From Garcia nutans (taxonomy: Eukaryota; Streptophyta; Magnoliopsida; Malpighiales; Euphorbiaceae): a stretch of DNA of 64,000 nucleotides. The position numbers and the translations under genes are program-made. Position 1 is the stretch's first letter. Every line of letters begins with the position of its first letter. The notes beneath the pieces are model-generated. The model was not told the origin of the DNA. It saw only the letters and a program-made list of their open reading frames with translations, and searched no databases. This document shows positions 62,570 to 64,000 of this stretch, piece by piece. The DNA is taken from NCBI GenBank assembly GCA_947685225.1, contig CANTUV010000015.1, positions 7,378,001 through 7,442,000 on the forward strand, written 5' to 3'.

Positions 62570-63330
62570 GCACCCATCCAGGGATGAAAATATGCCCTTG
62601 TAATGTCCAAGTCCATAAATACAATAGGATACCCACCAAAAGGTGAAAACATATTCTTTATAAAATCCTAAAATTTGTAAAATAAATTACATAATTAAAA
62701 ATAATTAAGGTACCCACTAAGTGGAAACATGCCTTTTACATATCTTAAAATTCAAATGATAAATCAATATAAAAAATAATTAACAAAATAAATTAAACCA
62801 TACAAACATCCACAATAATTAAAAATAAATCATCCATGAAAAAATAAAACATCAATAAATCACTCATCACAAGCTTGAAACAATTAAATCTAGGCTCATA
62901 ATCTTTAAATTAAGCATAAGACATGTAAAATTAGAGTTTAATATATGAATTATGGTTTATAAATGAAAATTAGGATTTTGGTGATCAAAATAGGGTTTTA
63001 AGGAATTAAGGTTTGGAAATTAGGTTTTGGATTTTTGAAAACTAAGATGTTGGATATCTTGAAAAAAGATTAAGTTTTTTAATTTAGAAATTAGGGTTTT
63101 GGATTTTGGGTTTCAGAAATTATATTACTGATATTATGATATTGGGGTTTGAGGTCTTGGATTAGAGTTTGGAAACTAGGGTTTATAGTTTCAAGGTTTG
63201 GGAATTGATTTTACTGGTTAGGGTTTTAAATTTTGGAAAATATGATTAGGGTTTAGGGTTTTTATAAAATTAGGGTTTAGAAAATAATATTAGAGTTGTA
63301 AATAGAAACTAGGGTTTTATTTTAAGCTAC
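62570..63330 (-). repeat. Solo-like gypsy LTR, 5' half
   Basis: Continues the LTR broken at 51267. The minus strand shows the same repeated 'atgtttcca..ttggtgggt' words as 18440-18615 and AAACCCTAA-like words (plus strand 'tagggtttagggttt' near 63246). The 5' end of the LTR was not resolved. Confidence 0.7.
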
Positions 63331-64000
63331 GGGACACTTAAATTATAAGAACATAGATTAAGTACTTTATTTCAATATGCTACTATGAATACAAATCAAA
63401 TACTTTGTTCAACACTTGAATGGGCTACTGTGAAATCTAATTTTATGGATATAAATTAAACAAAGTATTAGATACTTAATAAGCTATTGGATATTCAAAG
63501 GGTTTGCAAGGTTATTATAAACTAAACTCATTGCCCATTTATATTTAAAAGTTCAATCCCAATTGCTACCATGTTATTTAAACTTAATGCTAATAAAACA
63601 AGATAATTGGCCACTATAAATTCAAAGTAAATTGAATAATGAATTTCAAACCTCCGTTTGTTGGCTCCACCTAATAGTATGCTGATCCAATCCTTTTGCT
63701 TGCATCATTTTTTGAGTCTCAGTTGAGCAAAGTGAAGGCAATGTCCACTGCCTTCTAGTTTGTTGATGGTTAGTATTTTGTGTCTTTTTTGCTTTGGTTG
63801 ATGGTTGCTTTTGATAACTCAAGCTGCTAAGGTTTTTTTAATTTCTTATTGCTCTTAGGTTCCTTAATCATGTATTTATAGAAAAATATATTAGGTTAAC
63901 ACCTTGTGACTGAGCCTTAGTTTAACTCTAACTTCCTATTCAAGCACGACTCCATTATGAAGTATATCAAATTAAATTCTTTCAAATTCGAGGGAAACCA
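63331..64000. other. Unassigned right edge of the window
   Basis: AT-rich sequence with no supported gene. It may include the rest of the solo LTR and flanking DNA. Confidence 0.4.

Noticed and set aside
63000..63330. Telomere-like TTTAGGG words, also seen as CCCTAA at 18070-18240
   Set aside because: They are degenerate and scattered within an LTR family, not a telomere or interstitial telomeric array.

Overview
The window is plant nuclear DNA from a eudicot. It is AT-rich and has long spliced introns, LTR retrotransposons with plant tRNA primer-binding sites, and one host gene: a three-exon NAC transcription factor whose protein closely resembles Arabidopsis NAC1 (ANAC021/022). I cannot name the species from sequence alone. 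The NAC gene (41325-47928) is the only clearly functional host gene. Almost everything else is retroelement or transposon sequence, much of it nested and decaying.

Layout. (1) 1-4.1 kb: degraded gag and 3' region of a Ty3/gypsy element (Tat/Ogre-like), followed by two unrelated minisatellites (4130-4857 and 4905-5468). (2) 5469-18056: a minus-strand Tekay/Del-type chromovirus with two ~3 kb LTRs, plus a second partial internal region beyond its left LTR, giving LTR-internal-LTR-partial internal. (3) 18057-23658: another LTR piece, an unidentified broken ORF, a retropepsin fragment, and a second inverted copy of the Tat-like gag whose tRNA-Arg-type primer site is at 23641-23658. (4) 26094-39555: two halves of a diverged chromovirus-type LTR enclose a DNA-transposon-like unit. 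That unit has a CACTA-like start at 26911 and a spliced, now broken DUF1985-coiled coil-Ulp1 protease gene. Its introns and 3' flank are filled by a GGTATGAG-based minisatellite, inverted in the last block. (5) 41202-47928: NAC1-like gene with a 4.6 kb first intron and a miR164-type target site in exon 3. (6) about 49130-50881: a short LTR element (TRIM-like). (7) 50882-~63330: a solo-like LTR split by an 11.3 kb Athila-type element (51268-62569, target duplication GCACC). The Athila element has gag and protease but no RT, RNase H or integrase. It carries an Athila ORF1-like gene that appears to have its own TATA box and 5' intron, and a 695-bp tandem triplication at its 3' end.

How parts relate. 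The mobile genes are mostly inactivated by in-frame stops. Many of these look like C-to-T changes at CAG or CGA codons, which fits long-term methylation followed by deamination. The DUF1985-Ulp1 unit keeps the residues of a C48 cysteine protease. The NAC gene is intact, with all five NAC subdomains and an acidic C-terminal region typical of NAC1.
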